DNA of 53,326 nucleotides from Candidatus Moraniibacteriota bacterium (GTDB lineage: Bacteria > Patescibacteriota > Minisyncoccia > Moranbacterales > UBA2206), in assembly GCA_013334765.1 (NCBI GenBank), contig JAAXWW010000006.1, positions 1-53,326 of the forward strand, given 5' to 3'. The position numbers and the translations under genes are program-made. Under the pieces are notes generated by a model, which worked only from the letters and a program-made list of their open reading frames with translations, did not search any database and was not told the origin of the DNA. Positions 25,553-33,461 of this stretch are shown here, piece after piece. Every line of letters begins with the position of its first letter. The stretch's first letter is position 1.

Positions 25553-25707
25553 AAGGAAGCACTTTAAAAAATAAAAGAACCAAACTCGAACGCTCTGTTT
25601 TCTTTTCAAAATATTCACGCCTCTGATTTGTTAGCGTTCCGCAGAATATTTTGAAGAAAACAGGCATTCTCAAACAGTGTTTCTTTTATTTTTTAAAGTG
25701 CTTCCTT
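25553..25707. repeat. Family 2 palindromic repeat, copy 1
   Basis: The outer arms 25553-25579 and 25681-25707 are a perfect 27-bp inverted repeat. Inside, a second pairing joins the TTTTCTTTTCAAAATATTC segment with GAATATTTTGAAGAAAA. The ~100-bp core is nearly identical to that at 27178-27285. It lies in the ruvB to small-membrane-protein gap. Confidence 0.85.
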
Positions 25708-25734
25708 TGTGAATAACCTAAAAATCATACTGGA

Positions 25735-26733
25735 TCATATCAATTTTCCCGGGCATTTGATTCCGAGATGCTCGTAGGCAAGCTCGGTCACGACGCGGCC
25801 TCGGGGCGTCCTGGTGAGGAATCCTATTTGAATGAGGTATGGTTCGTATACGTCTTCGATGGTGTTTATCTCTTCGCTTGTGGCAGCGGCTATGGTGGAG
25901 AGGCCGACCGGACCGCCTGCGAATTTTTCGATGATAGTCGAAAGGATGTGTTTGTCAGCCGGTTCCAGCCCGATTGGATCGACGTCGATCATTTCAAGAG
26001 CCTGCCTTGCTATCACTCCGTCAACCATCGGATGATCTTTGATCTGGGCATAGTCCCTGACGCGTTTCAAGAGCCTGTTGGCGACACGCGGAGTCCTTCT
26101 GGAACAGAGCGCGATTTCTTGCAGGCCTGACTCATCCATTTTCACATCAAGGATGCGTCCTGAGCGCTCAATGATCTTTTTTATCTCGTCCGTTTCATAG
26201 AATTCCAATCGATGGATGGCTCCGAAGCGGTTCCGAAGCGGGTTGGTGAGTGAGCCGAGTTTGGTGGTCGCTCCGATGAGGGTGAATTTGGGGAGGTCAA
26301 GCTGGATGGTTCTGGCGGATGGTCCTTTGCCGATGATGATGTCGAGCTTGTAGTCCTCCATGGCGGGATAGAGCACTTCCTCGATCGATTTGTTGAGGCG
26401 GTGGATCTCGTCTATGAAAAGGACATCGCCGTCTTGGAGGTTGGTTAGGATGGAGCCGAAATCGCCCACCCGTTCGATGGCAGGGCCGGAGGTTATCTTG
26501 ATGCTGACGCCCATCTCTTTGGCGATGATGTTGGCAAGGGTGGTTTTCCCGAGGCCGGCTGGGCCATAAAGAAGGACATGCTCGATCTGCTCGCTTCTTT
26601 TTCTGGCAGCTTCTATGAGGATCTGGAGGTTTTTCTTGGCTTTTTCCTGTCCGACATATTCTGAAAAGCTCTGCGGTCGCAAAGTCACGTCGAGGTTTAG
26701 GTCGTCATTCTGTTCGTTGGCGCTTGTAATCAT
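25735..26733 (-). CDS. ruvB: Holliday junction branch migration ATPase RuvB
   Basis: A 332-residue AAA+ motor that drives branch migration with RuvA. It shows [14 protein letters not shown], Walker [10 protein letters not shown], Walker [11 protein letters not shown], sensor region [18 protein letters not shown], and the C-terminal winged helix with [12 protein letters not shown] choose ATG 26733 (MITSANEQN); an in-frame start at 26766 would add [11 protein letters not shown], which is the translation of a catgga-type repeat. The repeat also forms a hairpin just upstream of the start (26736-26793). Confidence 0.95.
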   Translation of the reverse strand: MITSANEQNDDLNLDVTLRPQSFSEYVGQEKAKKNLQILIEAARKRSEQIEHVLLYGPAGLGKTTLANIIAKEMGVSIKITSGPAIERVGDFGSILTNLQDGDVLFIDEIHRLNKSIEEVLYPAMEDYKLDIIIGKGPSARTIQLDLPKFTLIGATTKLGSLTNPLRNRFGAIHRLEFYETDEIKKIIERSGRILDVKMDESGLQEIALCSRRTPRVANRLLKRVRDYAQIKDHPMVDGVIARQALEMIDVDPIGLEPADKHILSTIIEKFAGGPVGLSTIAAATSEEINTIEDVYEPYLIQIGFLTRTPRGRVVTELAYEHLGIKCPGKLI

Positions 26734-26735
26734 AT

Positions 26736-26793
26736 CATGGAATATGGAACATGGAACATACAGCAAAAATGCCTTTTTGTTCCATATTCCATG
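26736..26793 (-). repeat. catgga-type repeat forming a hairpin in the ruvB leader
   Basis: 26736-26751 and 26778-26793 are a perfect 16-bp inverted repeat built from catgga-type units. It lies three bases upstream of the ruvB ATG, so the mRNA leader can fold back on itself close to the start. Confidence 0.7.
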
Positions 26794-26823
26794 GTCTATG
26801 TTCTGTAATCAGTCTAGCACCAT

Positions 26824-26852
26824 TTGACAAATTTTAGAAGCTGTGCTAAGAT
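26824..26852 (+). promoter_or_regulatory. Strong promoter of the 26.9-kb structured RNA
   Basis: A perfect TTGACA (26824-26829), 17 bp, TAAGAT (26847-26852). It points at a region without a credible gene but with a terminator about 275 bp downstream. Confidence 0.8.
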
Positions 26853-26858
26853 ACTAAG

Positions 26859-27133
26859 TCATTTGGAAAAGCAGCTTTGCTTGATAAATGGCTAGCAGTA
26901 AATTGCAGGCAATTGGTGGTTCCTATCTTTTGCCATCAATCAGGGAACTTTTTTATCCAGACATGGGTAGCTTGGTAGCCTTCCACACCAGTTCTGAATC
27001 CATTTTGAGAATTGATGTGGCGGGTCGCTGGGCTATTCCTCGATACTGTTCCTTTTCTTGGGCTCCTAGTCTGAGAGTTTGCCTGCAAATTATTGATTGG
27101 ATAAGAAATCTCGCTTTCGGGCGAGATTTTTTT
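26859..27133 (+). ncRNA. Structured small RNA, candidate 6S RNA
   Basis: A strong promoter and an intrinsic terminator bracket about 275 nt with no plausible coding sequence; the only ORF (26888-27151) runs through the terminator. A 10-bp perfect long-range pairing (26903-26912 with 27079-27088) closes a 186-nt domain. Within it, nested helices are visible: GGAAC near 26943 with GTTCC near 27048, TAGCC near 26976 with GGCTA near 27031, CCACA near 26983 with TGTGG near 27016, and an AGTTCT/AGAATT hairpin with G-T wobble. One long irregular hairpin of about 185 nt with internal bubbles is the general shape of 6S RNA, the sigma-70 polymerase decoy. Lack of recognisable SRP, RNase P or tmRNA signatures argues against those. 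The identity remains a proposal. Confidence 0.55.
27107..27133 (+). terminator. Terminator of the structured RNA
   Basis: An 8-bp perfect stem AATCTCGC/GCGAGATT with a six-base loop, followed by a run of T. Confidence 0.85.
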
Positions 27134-27159
27134 GTATTCTTGCATAGCTAGCGGAGAAG

Positions 27160-27300
27160 GATTGAAAATAAAAAAAGAACCAAACTCGAACGCTCTGTTT
27201 TCTTTTCAAAATATTCACGCCTCTGATTCGTTAGTGCTCCACGGAACATTTTGAAGAAAACGGGCATTCTCAAACAGTGTTTCTTTCAAATATTTGTCCC
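27160..27300. repeat. Family 2 palindromic repeat, copy 2
   Basis: The core (about 27178-27285) is nearly identical to the copy at 25553-25707, with a handful of substitutions in the central part. The outer arms differ in sequence and pair only partly, so this copy looks decayed. It follows the small RNA terminator. Confidence 0.8.
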
Positions 27301-27325
27301 TATTCTAATTTATTTTAATCGTGGT

Positions 27326-27390
27326 TCTATAAATCCGTAACTCTTTCCACTTCCGAAAGCGTCGTCTCTCCTTCGATGACGTGGAGGATG
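27326..27390 (-). pseudogene. Fragment copied from the 3' end of the PilB/GspE ATPase gene
   Basis: 65 bp that match 29061-29125 at 61 positions, including the last ~21 codons and stop of the double ATPase gene (ending ETTLSEVERVTDL). It starts no gene and lies just after the TrmB1 stop codon (27398). It is either the remnant of a deleted paralogue or a duplicated gene end. Confidence 0.75.
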
Positions 27391-27397
27391 GTTGTTG

Positions 27398-28150
27398 TTA
27401 TTTCGTATTGCCCCACATAGCTTCGAAAAAATATCGTTGGCTTTCGGAAACGTCATTATTTTTGATATTAAATGTGAGATGTGGGTCGCCATATATTTCG
27501 AAGTCGATAGTGTCGTTGTAAATGACGGTATTGACCAAGTTTTTCTCAAGTCCTTTCATTGTCCGGTATTCGATCAATCCGCGTTTTGCGACTGCAATAT
27601 CCATGGAAGTCTTCAGTGATTCGGGACCTATGATTCTGAATCTGATATTCTTTGATACTCTTATTCTGTCCCATTGGGTATGAACGAATTCTCCAGCTTG
27701 GTCGAAATAGCGTTGCCATTCTCCGCATATCATAAGGATGGTCGTATCTTTCGACATTCCTTTAATTGTATCAATAAGCCGGGCGCGGAATGCTTTATTG
27801 CCTTCGGTTATCGAGAATTCCTGGCCTGATTTCTGCTGCATCAGCATCATGAGCGCTTGAGAAGCCTGCATGGCTTTTTTTTCCTGATTCTCAGCTAATG
27901 TGATTAGTTTTCGTGGATTTTCAGCTCTCCAGCTTGATTTTTTGATGCCTACCCGACTCACCATTTCCTTGCTTTCAAGAGAGGAGAGGGCGTTATAGAT
28001 GAATTGGCGGTGAAGTCCGGTGAGTTTGCTTAATGTGATGGCACTCATTTCGCCATAGGAAAGAAGCCTGGCATAGACCAGCGTTTCTTTCTCGTTGAAG
28101 CCGAGGGACAGCAGGCTTTCTTCTGTGTTTCGGTCAATAATTCTTGACAT
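27398..28150 (-). CDS. TrmB-family transcriptional regulator (TrmB1)
   Basis: A 250-residue protein with an N-terminal winged-helix TrmB domain (about 5-75: LGFNEKETLVYARLLSYGEM, then TGLHRQFIYNALSSLESKEM as the recognition helix). A coiled linker (about 80-108) and a C-terminal effector domain of the phospholipase D-like fold common in this family follow. TrmB proteins in archaea and some bacteria sense sugars or redox state. It is divergent from the receiver/zinc protein at 28301, with a perfect palindrome between them, a typical autoregulated divergon. A second TrmB-type gene lies at 38808. The ligand is unknown. Confidence 0.8.
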   Translation of the reverse strand: MSRIIDRNTEESLLSLGFNEKETLVYARLLSYGEMSAITLSKLTGLHRQFIYNALSSLESKEMVSRVGIKKSSWRAENPRKLITLAENQEKKAMQASQALMMLMQQKSGQEFSITEGNKAFRARLIDTIKGMSKDTTILMICGEWQRYFDQAGEFVHTQWDRIRVSKNIRFRIIGPESLKTSMDIAVAKRGLIEYRTMKGLEKNLVNTVIYNDTIDFEIYGDPHLTFNIKNNDVSESQRYFFEAMWGNTK

Positions 28151-28197
28151 GATTATATTATATACCTTTTTTAAAGCAAAATAAAGTCAATAAATAA

Positions 28198-28239
28198 TGT
28201 CAATGTATCATTGACAAGTATTCTTTTTTAGCATATGAT
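28198..28239 (+). promoter_or_regulatory. Promoter with palindromic operator upstream of the receiver/zinc protein
   Basis: TTGACA (28211-28216), 17 bp, TATGAT (28234-28239). The -35 is embedded in a perfect palindrome TGTCAATG-TAT-CATTGACA (28198-28216), so a bound dimer would block polymerase. The divergent TrmB1 is the obvious candidate ligand. Confidence 0.7.
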
Positions 28240-28300
28240 TTGCGGTTAAGATGAATTATCTTAACCAAATGAACATTAACAATCAAGCGAGGATAATACC

Positions 28301-28897
28301 ATGAAGATTCTTGTTGTTGATGACAGGCTAGCCAATCAGGAATCCGCGCGTAAGACGCTTTCTGGTCACGAGTTGATCATTGGAGGAACATATGCCAGTG
28401 GCTGGAGCCATTTTCGTCGCCGTTGCAATAAAAAATTTGACGCTGTTCTGACTGATCTTCTTCTTCCTGAAGACTTGCCATCTGATGAAATTTTTCCGTA
28501 TGGAATCCCACTAGCGCTCGAAGCACTCACTCTTGGGGTGCCGTTGATTGCGATTGTGACTTTCGGCGACCATCATACGGAAGATCCTCGGGTGGGTATG
28601 CTAAACGGTATGAAGAACGGAAAAATCGGAGAAAGCGTTTTTATGACATCGGTGGATAGCCCCCTGGCGGCTCTGGATGGTGAATGCGATGTCTGCAGGG
28701 GTAAAAGGCTTGTTGTCTGCAAAAATTGCAAAGGAACCGGAATGACAGATGCAGAACATGGAAGGTTCGCGCAATGTTCCTGCATCTATAACGAACCGGG
28801 GCGGGGGAGGTCTCATTGCCACTTCTGCGATTCAACAGGGCGGCTTCACGGCAAGGATTGGGGATGGGTTCTCGAGCGGCTCATTGAGATGTGCTGA
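28301..28897 (+). CDS. Receiver-like domain fused to DnaJ-type cysteine-rich zinc finger
   Basis: A 198-residue protein. Residues 1-120 resemble a CheY receiver: Asp7-Asp8 after the first strand (MKILVVDD), a phosphoacceptor-like Asp52 in DAVLTDLLLPED, and Thr87 at the end of strand 4 (LIAIVTF). The usual strand-5 Lys is not evident. Residues 129-176 are cysteine-rich: C129-x2-C132, C140-x2-C143 in KNCKGTGM, C159-S-C161 and C173-x2-C176 followed by STGRLHG, very like the CxxCxGxG modules of DnaJ. The start has a GAGG site and its own promoter at 28211-28239. I know of no named family with this pairing; function is unknown. Confidence 0.7.
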   Translation: MKILVVDDRLANQESARKTLSGHELIIGGTYASGWSHFRRRCNKKFDAVLTDLLLPEDLPSDEIFPYGIPLALEALTLGVPLIAIVTFGDHHTEDPRVGMLNGMKNGKIGESVFMTSVDSPLAALDGECDVCRGKRLVVCKNCKGTGMTDAEHGRFAQCSCIYNEPGRGRSHCHFCDSTGRLHGKDWGWVLERLIEMC

Positions 28898-28953
28898 CCA
28901 AAGATATCAGCGGGTCGATTATTATTCCGCAGTAATCTTAGTGTCTTCGTCTT

Positions 28954-29002
28954 CCTCCGGATGCATTAGCGTATTTTCGCTTCTGTATCCGGGGGATTTT
29001 TT
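28954..29002 (+). terminator. Terminator of the receiver/zinc gene
   Basis: A 12-bp stem with one wobble and one mismatch (28954-28965 with 28984-28995), a nested AGCG hairpin in the loop, then ATTTTTTA. Confidence 0.7.
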
Positions 29003-29012
29003 ATTCTAAAAA

Positions 29013-29043
29013 ACACCCAGTATCTATAATGGATACTGGGTGT
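29013..29043 (-). terminator. Terminator of the double PilB ATPase gene
   Basis: A 12-bp perfect stem ACACCCAGTATC/GATACTGGGTGT with a 7-base loop; on the minus strand it is followed by a T-rich stretch. It is back to back with the terminator of the convergent gene. Confidence 0.75.
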
Positions 29044-29061
29044 CTAAGTACCTCAGTTTTT

Positions 29062-32000
29062 CTATAAATCCGTCACTCTTTCCACTTCCGAAAGCGTCGT
29101 CTCGCCTTCGATGACATGCAGGATGCCGTCCTGGGTCATGGTGAGCATGCCGTTTTCGACAGCCTTGTCCTGGAGGTCATTGGTGAGGGCGCCTTGCGTG
29201 ATCATCTCCTGGATATCGCGAGTGAGCTGGAAGACCTCGGAAACCGTCATGCGGCCTTTGTATCCGAGATGGTTGCATTCGTCGCATCCGACAGTCGCGT
29301 ATATCTTTTTGAGTTCCGGAATGGCGATGCCTGATTTCGGGGAAATAGTCTTGATGACGGACTGGATTTTCTCGGCCTCTTCGGGAGTCGGATCGATTTC
29401 TTTCTTGCAATGCGGGCAGAGCCTTCGGACCAGGCGCTGCGCTATGAAGGCATTGACTGAGGTGGCGACGTCCTGCGGCGTGACGCCCATGTTGATCATA
29501 CGGGCGACGGCTCCCGCCGCGTTGTTGGTGTGAATGGTCGAGAGGACCAGATGTCCGGTGAGGGCGGCCTGCACTGCCACCTGCGCCGTTTCGTCATCGC
29601 GGATTTCACCGATCATCATGATGTCAGGATTCTGACGGAGAAGCTGGCGAAGAGCGGTCGCGAAAGTATATCCGCCGGCGTCATTGACCGGAGTCTGCAA
29701 TATCCCTTCCATGCGGTATTCGATCGGATCTTCCACGGTGATTATTTTCACTTCCGGCTTGTTGAGGTGCTGCAGGACGCTGTAGAGAGTGGTGGTCTTT
29801 CCGCTGCCGGTCGGACCGGTATTGAGGATCACCCCGTTCGGTTTCTCGATCTCAAGGAGGATCTTTTCGAGATTCTCTTTCCGGATGCCGAGCTTGGTAA
29901 GGTCGTATTCCAGATTGGCGCTCGAGAGGAGCCTCATAACGACAGTCTCGCCGTATCCGCCGAGGATTATGGAAACACGGACGTCGATCATCTGTTCGGC
30001 GACGTCTTTTATGTCATCATCGAACTTGATGCTGAAACGGCTATCGATCACTCCCTGTCTCACTTCCGTCTTCACTCCGGAGAGAAGCTTTATCTGTCCC
30101 AGGAAATTCGGATATTCGGTCATGGTGATCTTGACGACGGTCTGCAGGATGCCGTCGATCCGGAAGCGTATGTGGACGTCTTCCGAGCCCGGTTCGATGT
30201 GGATGTCTCCAGTGCCCAGGATTTCGGCTGCCGCGAATATTATCTTGGCTATATCGATAGTCTTGGCTTTGGAGACAGCCTCCTGGAGAAGGGAAAAGTC
30301 ATGGACATTCTCTTTCGCTATATCGAATGATTCCTTGTTGACCAGGACCTTCCTTCCAAGGGTCTGGGACATGAGGCGCTCATAGATGTTCTCCAGGAAT
30401 TCTCCTTCTCCGGTCACTCTTTTCACTTCGTCGATCGAAGTGATTCCGGCAATGGCTTTCAATATCCCGTCCTGAAGCATGGTTATCATGCCTGATTCAA
30501 GGGCTGTCATGGTGAGTTCGGTTTCTCCGGCCAGCTCGATGATCAGCTTCTCAAGATCTTCATTGATGGTGAGGATCTCGAATATCCCGCGTCGCCCTTT
30601 GTAGCCGACTCCGTTGCATTTGGGGCATCCTTTCGGGCGGTACAGCTTGGTGATCTCTTTGGGAATCTCGACTCTTGATCGGGGAGAGATGATGGATAGG
30701 ACCTTTTTGATCGAATCGATAGTTTCGGTTGCCGGGACATATTCCTCTTTGCAGAAATCGCAGAGTTTTCTGACTAGCCTCTGTCCGATGATGGCGTTTA
30801 TGGAAGGGCTTATGAGCGACGGCTTCACTCCGAGCTCGATGAGCCGGGGAATGGCTCCGATGGCGCTGTTGGTGTGGAGCGTCGAGAGCACGAGATGCCC
30901 GGTAAGGGATGAATTGACGGCGATGTCGGCAGTTTCGTCGTCTCGGATTTCACCGACCAGGATGACGTCCGGATCCTGACGGACTATGGCGCGCAGGCCG
31001 GAAGCGAAAGTGTATCCTCTGGCTTTTTCGATCTGGGTCTGTGAAATCCCTTCCAATTCGTATTCGATCGGGTCTTCAATGGTGATGATTTTCTTGTCGG
31101 GCGTGTTCAGTTTGTGGATGATGGCATAGAGGGTAGTGGTCTTTCCGCTGCCGGTCGGACCGGTATTGAGGATCATGCCATTAGGTTCATTGATCTGCTT
31201 CTGCAGCTCTTCCCCAGCCAGCCCGACGATTCCGAGCTGTTCCACCTCGACGCGGATGGATTCCGGATCGAGAAGCCTTATGACTATGGATTCGCCGAAG
31301 TTTCCTGGGATGACGGAAACGCGGGTGTCGATTTTCTTGCCGGAAAGATGGACTTCGAAAGTTCCGTCTTGAGCGATATCGCGTAGGTTTATCTTCATGC
31401 CGGACATGATCTTGATACGCGAAAGCACGCTTTTGAAAACGCTCAATGGGAACATAGCGACATCCTGGAGGATCCCGTCGATGCGGTATCTGAGGCGGAA
31501 TTCGTTTTCCTGAGGTTCGATATGGATATCGGAAGATTGGAGGGCATAGGCGCCCGCCATGATGACATTCAATATCTGAGTGACAGGCATCTCCTTGATT
31601 CTTTTCCTGAGGGATACCAGGTTCTTGATAGCCGTTTTGTATTCTTGGAGCTCGTCATCCCCGATACTGAGGCTCAGCTGGTCGATGACGTCGAGAAAGA
31701 CTATCTTTTTGTAGCGCTCCAGGATATTCTTGAAATTGGTGTTGGAAACGACGAAAAGCCTGATTTCCCATCCGTTTTCTTCCGATAGGTGCTTGGCGAA
31801 CTTGCTGGTCTCTTCAGCCGTGGGATTGGGTGAAACCATGCTCACGTTTTTCCCTGCTTTTTGGATGATGGCCATGTTGTATTTTATGGCTGATTCTTCA
31901 GGAAGAAGCCGGAGGTTGTCAGGGGAAACCGGGACGACGTTCGTGTCGATATATGGGAAATTTATGGAAGCGGCGAAAAACGAGGCCTGTTCTTCCTCGG

Positions 32001-32091
32001 AGCGATGGCGGAGTTTCGCGATGATGTCCTGGGTTTCCCGATCTTTTTTGGAATGGTCAAGGGGCGCCTGACCGCTTAATACTTTTATCAT
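29062..32091 (-). CDS. Double PilB/GspE-type secretion ATPase (two complete ATPase modules in one chain)
   Basis: A 1009-residue fusion of two type II secretion/type IV pilus assembly ATPases; ordinary members have about 550 residues. Module 1 (about 150-570) has DIHIEPQ, Walker A GPTGSGKT (311-318), LVGEIRDDET, a GHLVLSTLHTN His box and a tetracysteine zinc site (C444, C447, C489, C492). Module 2 (about 600-1000) repeats the order with DIHIEPG, Walker A at 759-766, MIGEIRDDET, GHLVLSTIHTN and a second tetracysteine site. An N-terminal ~140-residue MshEN-like region occurs once. Both modules keep all catalytic residues. The product should power pilus extension or DNA uptake; no other pilus gene is in the window. 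It has its own terminator and is flanked by a truncated family 1 repeat. Confidence 0.92.
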   Translation of the reverse strand: MIKVLSGQAPLDHSKKDRETQDIIAKLRHRSEEEQASFFAASINFPYIDTNVVPVSPDNLRLLPEESAIKYNMAIIQKAGKNVSMVSPNPTAEETSKFAKHLSEENGWEIRLFVVSNTNFKNILERYKKIVFLDVIDQLSLSIGDDELQEYKTAIKNLVSLRKRIKEMPVTQILNVIMAGAYALQSSDIHIEPQENEFRLRYRIDGILQDVAMFPLSVFKSVLSRIKIMSGMKINLRDIAQDGTFEVHLSGKKIDTRVSVIPGNFGESIVIRLLDPESIRVEVEQLGIVGLAGEELQKQINEPNGMILNTGPTGSGKTTTLYAIIHKLNTPDKKIITIEDPIEYELEGISQTQIEKARGYTFASGLRAIVRQDPDVILVGEIRDDETADIAVNSSLTGHLVLSTLHTNSAIGAIPRLIELGVKPSLISPSINAIIGQRLVRKLCDFCKEEYVPATETIDSIKKVLSIISPRSRVEIPKEITKLYRPKGCPKCNGVGYKGRRGIFEILTINEDLEKLIIELAGETELTMTALESGMITMLQDGILKAIAGITSIDEVKRVTGEGEFLENIYERLMSQTLGRKVLVNKESFDIAKENVHDFSLLQEAVSKAKTIDIAKIIFAAAEILGTGDIHIEPGSEDVHIRFRIDGILQTVVKITMTEYPNFLGQIKLLSGVKTEVRQGVIDSRFSIKFDDDIKDVAEQMIDVRVSIILGGYGETVVMRLLSSANLEYDLTKLGIRKENLEKILLEIEKPNGVILNTGPTGSGKTTTLYSVLQHLNKPEVKIITVEDPIEYRMEGILQTPVNDAGGYTFATALRQLLRQNPDIMMIGEIRDDETAQVAVQAALTGHLVLSTIHTNNAAGAVARMINMGVTPQDVATSVNAFIAQRLVRRLCPHCKKEIDPTPEEAEKIQSVIKTISPKSGIAIPELKKIYATVGCDECNHLGYKGRMTVSEVFQLTRDIQEMITQGALTNDLQDKAVENGMLTMTQDGILHVIEGETTLSEVERVTDL

Positions 32092-32166
32092 GGTTTTGTT
32101 TTAGGATCTTTAACGCCATTCTAGCATATCTGCTGCGTTATTGATAATAAATCAGCTTAATTAAAC

Positions 32167-32212
32167 GGGCTTGCCTATTTGCATATGACAACTAATATTC
32201 CGGCCTGTCAGT
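32167..32212. repeat. Family 1 repeat, truncated copy B
   Basis: Contains the left arm and first ~16 bp of core (ACTAAT-ATTCCGGCCTGTCAGT), closest to the copy at 43864. It then stops abruptly at the start of a terminator hairpin. The right arm and the rest of the core are missing. Confidence 0.8.
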
Positions 32213-32255
32213 AAAAAGACACCCGGCGCCTATTATGGACGCGGGTGTCTTTTTT
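32213..32255 (-). terminator. Bidirectional terminator after the DHH-like gene
   Basis: A stem AGACACCCG/CGGGTGTCT (32217-32225 with 32242-32250), flanked by A-runs on the left and T-runs on the right, so it can work on both strands. Confidence 0.8.
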
Positions 32256-32267
32256 GAGTCGTAAAAG

Positions 32268-33395
32268 CTATAAAGCGCTCTTGATTTTTTCGGCAATGAA
32301 TCTTCCGGCTGAATAGGTGTCGGGTATGTCCAGTTTTATTTCCAGGACTCCCTGGCTTGTTTTCCCGCCCAGAATCTGCTGCATCCCGCCGAGCTTGTCG
32401 GGTTCCGCCATTCTTACGACAGCCATGGTTTCTGACGGGCTGCTGCTGTATGTCACTATGAAAATCCTGCCTTCGCTATAGTTCTCTTTGAGCTTTTCAA
32501 GGATCAGCGGCAGCGTTTCCGGGTTCGAGCGGCTTTGGACGAAGTCTTCGATGGAAAGGGGAGCCCAGACGATCTTGGCTTCTTCTTCCCAGTTGATCTT
32601 TGACATCAGCCTTCCCATGAGTTTCAGGACGTGGAGAGGTTGGGTCTTATATAGCCAGCGGATGATTTCCTGCTGTTCGGCTCCTTTCTCCATGAGATCG
32701 GCTGCAGCCGAAAGGCACCGCGGAGTGGTGTTTTTCTTCTGGAAGCTGTCGGTGGCGCAGATGATTCCGGCCAGGAGGCAGGTGGCTATATTCTTATCCA
32801 ACATCTCCTTGCTGATCTCTTCCAATGCCCGTTTGATAATCTCGGAGCTTGAGCAGGCGGTCACATCGACCAGGTTGGTCTGTCCGAAACTTTCATTGTT
32901 GCTGTTGGAATCGATGTTGACGATCGGGATTTCGAAAAACAGATCGGGATTGTTGAGATAGATGGAGCCTAGCTTTTCCAGATCGGAACAGCCGATGGTT
33001 ATGATGAGGTCGTATTTGAATTTGGCAAGTATGAATGAGAAGTCTTTCGGATTGAGCGATCCTTTTTCCGGCGTGAGATAGATGTTCAGCGTGTCGCCGT
33101 TCTGCTCTTTCCTGATGCCGGTTATCTTGTTGTCTTTGGTGTTGAAAGAAAGGACGAAATCGCGCGAACCGGAAATATCATTGATGATATTCCGCGGACG
33201 GGGGAGGAAAGAGAACTTGTCAGAAATCTGGCCGGACGAAGCAATGGTCGGATCGATGCCGATGCGTTCCAGGAAGAAGAAGAGCCCAAAAGCGCTTCCG
33301 ACCGCGTCGCAGTCAGGGTTTTCCGGGATGAGAATCAGCACCTCTTTGGAATTTTCCAGGAATTTCTTGAATTGTTCTTGCGGCAAAAGGCTCAT
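32268..33395 (-). CDS. DHH-family phosphoesterase homologue with lost metal ligands
   Basis: A 375-residue protein aligning with NrnA-like DHH/DHHA1 phosphoesterases, which degrade nanoRNA, pAp or cyclic dinucleotides. Motif I reads LIPENPDCDAVGS (24-34): the aspartates remain but the preceding His is Pro24. Motif II IITIGCSDLEKLG has Gly135 in place of the metal-binding Asp. The name-giving DHH motif is D162-S163-N164 in NIDSNSNNESFG. The rest of the fold is intact (LVDVTACSSSEII, LAGIICATDSF, C-terminal glycine-rich DHHA1-like part ending in GGKTSQGVLEI). The enzyme is therefore probably inactive or uses different chemistry; a nucleotide-binding role is possible. It is monocistronic, with its own terminator. 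Confidence 0.8.
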   Translation of the reverse strand: MSLLPQEQFKKFLENSKEVLILIPENPDCDAVGSAFGLFFFLERIGIDPTIASSGQISDKFSFLPRPRNIINDISGSRDFVLSFNTKDNKITGIRKEQNGDTLNIYLTPEKGSLNPKDFSFILAKFKYDLIITIGCSDLEKLGSIYLNNPDLFFEIPIVNIDSNSNNESFGQTNLVDVTACSSSEIIKRALEEISKEMLDKNIATCLLAGIICATDSFQKKNTTPRCLSAAADLMEKGAEQQEIIRWLYKTQPLHVLKLMGRLMSKINWEEEAKIVWAPLSIEDFVQSRSNPETLPLILEKLKENYSEGRIFIVTYSSSPSETMAVVRMAEPDKLGGMQQILGGKTSQGVLEIKLDIPDTYSAGRFIAEKIKSAL

Positions 33396-33461
33396 AATAG
33401 GGGCATCTTTAAGTTAGTAGTGTAGACTAGCAAGATTTTTTTGGAGTGTCAAACAGGAGCG

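Noticed and set aside
26734-26766. 11-codon N-terminal extension of RuvB
   Set aside because: It is also minisatellite translation, and the sequence forms a leader hairpin.
26888-27151. 87-codon ORF in the structured RNA
   Set aside because: It runs through an intrinsic terminator, has no ribosome site and no homology; RNA structure explains the region better.
28749-29009. 86-codon ORF overlapping the receiver/zinc gene end
   Set aside because: It is an out-of-frame shadow and runs into the terminator.
29530-30330. Plus-strand ORF antisense to the double PilB gene (266 codons)
   Set aside because: The minus-strand gene there has unmistakable ATPase motifs; the antisense frame is a shadow in GC-rich codons.
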